DNA of 45,421 bases from JADHUC01 sp964617665 (GTDB taxonomy: Bacteria; Planctomycetota; Planctomycetia; Pirellulales; Pirellulaceae), in NCBI GenBank assembly GCA_964617665.1, contig CAZUAH010000043.1, positions 1 to 45,421 of the forward strand. The letters run 5' to 3'. A program made the translations under genes and the position numbers. This document shows, piece after piece, positions 44,332-45,421 of the stretch. Every line of letters begins with the position of its first letter. The first letter of the stretch is position 1. Below the pieces are notes generated by a model. That model made no database searches and had not been told where the DNA came from. It saw nothing but the letters and a program-made list of their open reading frames with translations.

Positions 44332-45421
44332 GTGAATGACGATCTTCGTTCCGATGTAATGGACATGCCGGTTTTCGATGTACACGAGCATCACATGCCC
44401 GATGTACTGGGCAACCGGGACGTTGGCTTGCTCGCATTGCTGTGGCAGAGTTACGCCGGTTGGACGCAAGCCCGTCCGTATCCGCTGCCCACCGAAGAAC
44501 CATTCGAAGACCCGATGTTTACTGACGATGGCAAAGGAAGTTGGGAAGATGTCGCCAAGTTCGTGGAACACAGCGGATCCAATTCGTTCATCCGGAACAT
44601 GATCCAGACCCTCACGGATCTCTACGATTTGGACGAGGATGGCATCACGCGGCAGAGTTGGGAGAAACTAGATGCCGAGATCCGCCGGCGCCACAGTGAC
44701 GACGCTTGGCGCAGTGAAGTCCTGGATCGAGCAGGCATCGATCGGATCATCACCGATCCGTTCAACGATCCTATGTTGGACGCGCGAGAGGCTTTGGGCG
44801 AGCGATACTGTTCGGTCCTGCGCATCAACGCACTGGCCTTTGGCTGGCACCCGGAATCTCTTGACCACAACGGCAACAGCTCGCATCAATTCGCTCGGCA
44901 CATCGGCCACGATCTGAACACGTTCGACGACTATCTGGCCATGCTCGAAGTACTGATGGACACGCTGGGCGAACGACATCAGGTGGGACTGAAGAACGCG
45001 TTGGCCTACGACCGTTCGGTCAATTTCGACGATGTGGACGAACGACTCGCGCGTCAAGCTTGGGGACAGCGCGATCCGACGCTCGATCAGCGAAAAGCCT
45101 TCGGCGACGTGGTCGTCGATCGTTTGTGCAGTCTGGCTGGCGATCGCGACATTCCGTTCCAAATGCATCTTGGCTCGGCCCTTATTCGCGGATCGCACCC
45201 GCTGAACGCAGCGGGCCTGATCGAGCGTCATCCGAAAACCCGTTTTCTATTGATGCACCTGGCATTTCCCTGGAGCCGAGACCTTCTAGGGATGGCCTTC
45301 GTCTACCGAAACACATGGCTCGATTTGACATGGTCGGCGCTGTTGAGTCCGACGTATTTCAGACAAGCCCTGCACGAGGCGATTGAGGTGCTGCCAGACG
45401 AATCCCGGATGATGATCGGCG
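44332..45421 (+). CDS. Amidohydrolase family 2 protein, partial
   Basis: The first 363 residues of an amidohydrolase-2 (ACMSD-like TIM-barrel) protein; the gene runs off the right edge. The N terminus has FDVHEHHMPD, which gives the His-x-x-His/His-x-His metal-binding pair at the end of strand 1. Later motifs include PFQMHLGS (probable third histidine) and LLMHLAF (probable fourth). These enzymes are metal-dependent hydrolases or decarboxylases of cyclic or acidic compounds, and sugar-acid isomerases (uronate isomerase type) belong to the same superfamily. With a lyase-like gene just upstream, breakdown of uronic acids or other lyase products is possible; this is inference. It starts with GTG behind an exceptionally strong ribosome-binding site. 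Confidence 0.85.
   Translation, partial: MNDDLRSDVMDMPVFDVHEHHMPDVLGNRDVGLLALLWQSYAGWTQARPYPLPTEEPFEDPMFTDDGKGSWEDVAKFVEHSGSNSFIRNMIQTLTDLYDLDEDGITRQSWEKLDAEIRRRHSDDAWRSEVLDRAGIDRIITDPFNDPMLDAREALGERYCSVLRINALAFGWHPESLDHNGNSSHQFARHIGHDLNTFDDYLAMLEVLMDTLGERHQVGLKNALAYDRSVNFDDVDERLARQAWGQRDPTLDQRKAFGDVVVDRLCSLAGDRDIPFQMHLGSALIRGSHPLNAAGLIERHPKTRFLLMHLAFPWSRDLLGMAFVYRNTWLDLTWSALLSPTYFRQALHEAIEVLPDESRMMIG

Overview
The window looks like part of a planctomycete chromosome (Pirellulales-like). The reasons are the gene families: a Ser/Thr kinase fused to WD40 propellers, a secreted glycosidase-like enzyme fused to FG-GAP repeats, a YfiR-like protein followed by tandem TonB-dependent receptors, large multi-PAS histidine kinases, sialidase, esterase and GH43-like enzymes, and many REP-like palindromes between genes. 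This taxonomic call is an inference from gene content, not a database result.

Left part (1-6.6 kb): the 3' end of a sialidase-type gene whose 5' part is missing or broken; a membrane Ser/Thr kinase with 14 WD40 blades (minus strand); a secreted esterase-like alpha/beta hydrolase (plus strand); a FixJ-type response regulator with an abnormal receiver domain; and a STAS protein. Each of the last two genes is preceded by a copy of the same ~108-bp regulatory-looking block.

Centre left (6.9-16.2 kb, minus strand): a YfiR-like periplasmic protein followed by four tandem paralogous TonB-dependent receptors. One receptor is split by an in-frame TAG. About 1.2 kb of gene-free, palindrome-rich DNA follows.

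Centre (17.4-28.2 kb): a two-component cluster. A plus-strand hybrid kinase (REC-PAS4-HisKA-HATPase-REC-REC) faces a minus-strand unit with tightly overlapping genes: membrane multi-PAS kinase, single-domain receiver, REC-PAS4 kinase, FixJ-type regulator. A SpoIIAA/STAS-like gene lies beyond it. A third copy of the regulatory motif sits between the FixJ-type gene and this STAS-like gene. The three kinases share near-identical PAS cassettes.

Right part (28.7-45.4 kb): a secreted GH20/GH67-like enzyme with an eight-repeat FG-GAP propeller; a secreted protein with three helical repeats, an acidic tandem repeat and two IPT/TIG-like domains; typA/bipA; a secreted GH43/GH32-fold protein; the 23S rRNA methyltransferase rlmKL; a CNNM/DUF21-CBS membrane protein; and a secreted polysaccharide-lyase-like protein of unknown function, followed at 26 nt by an amidohydrolase that runs off the window.

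The most unusual signal is a three-copy palindromic motif, CCGYA-N7-TGCGGK-N2-CCCGCA, with fixed spacing. All copies have the same orientation and each lies upstream of a STAS or FixJ-type gene (5641-5666, 6538-6563, 21746-21771). With the two FixJ-type regulators, two STAS proteins, three PAS kinases and the YfiR/TonB-receptor array, it suggests one regulatory circuit in which envelope uptake or sensing is tied to a phosphorelay. That link is a hypothesis. No rRNA, tRNA, CRISPR array or transposase gene was recognised.
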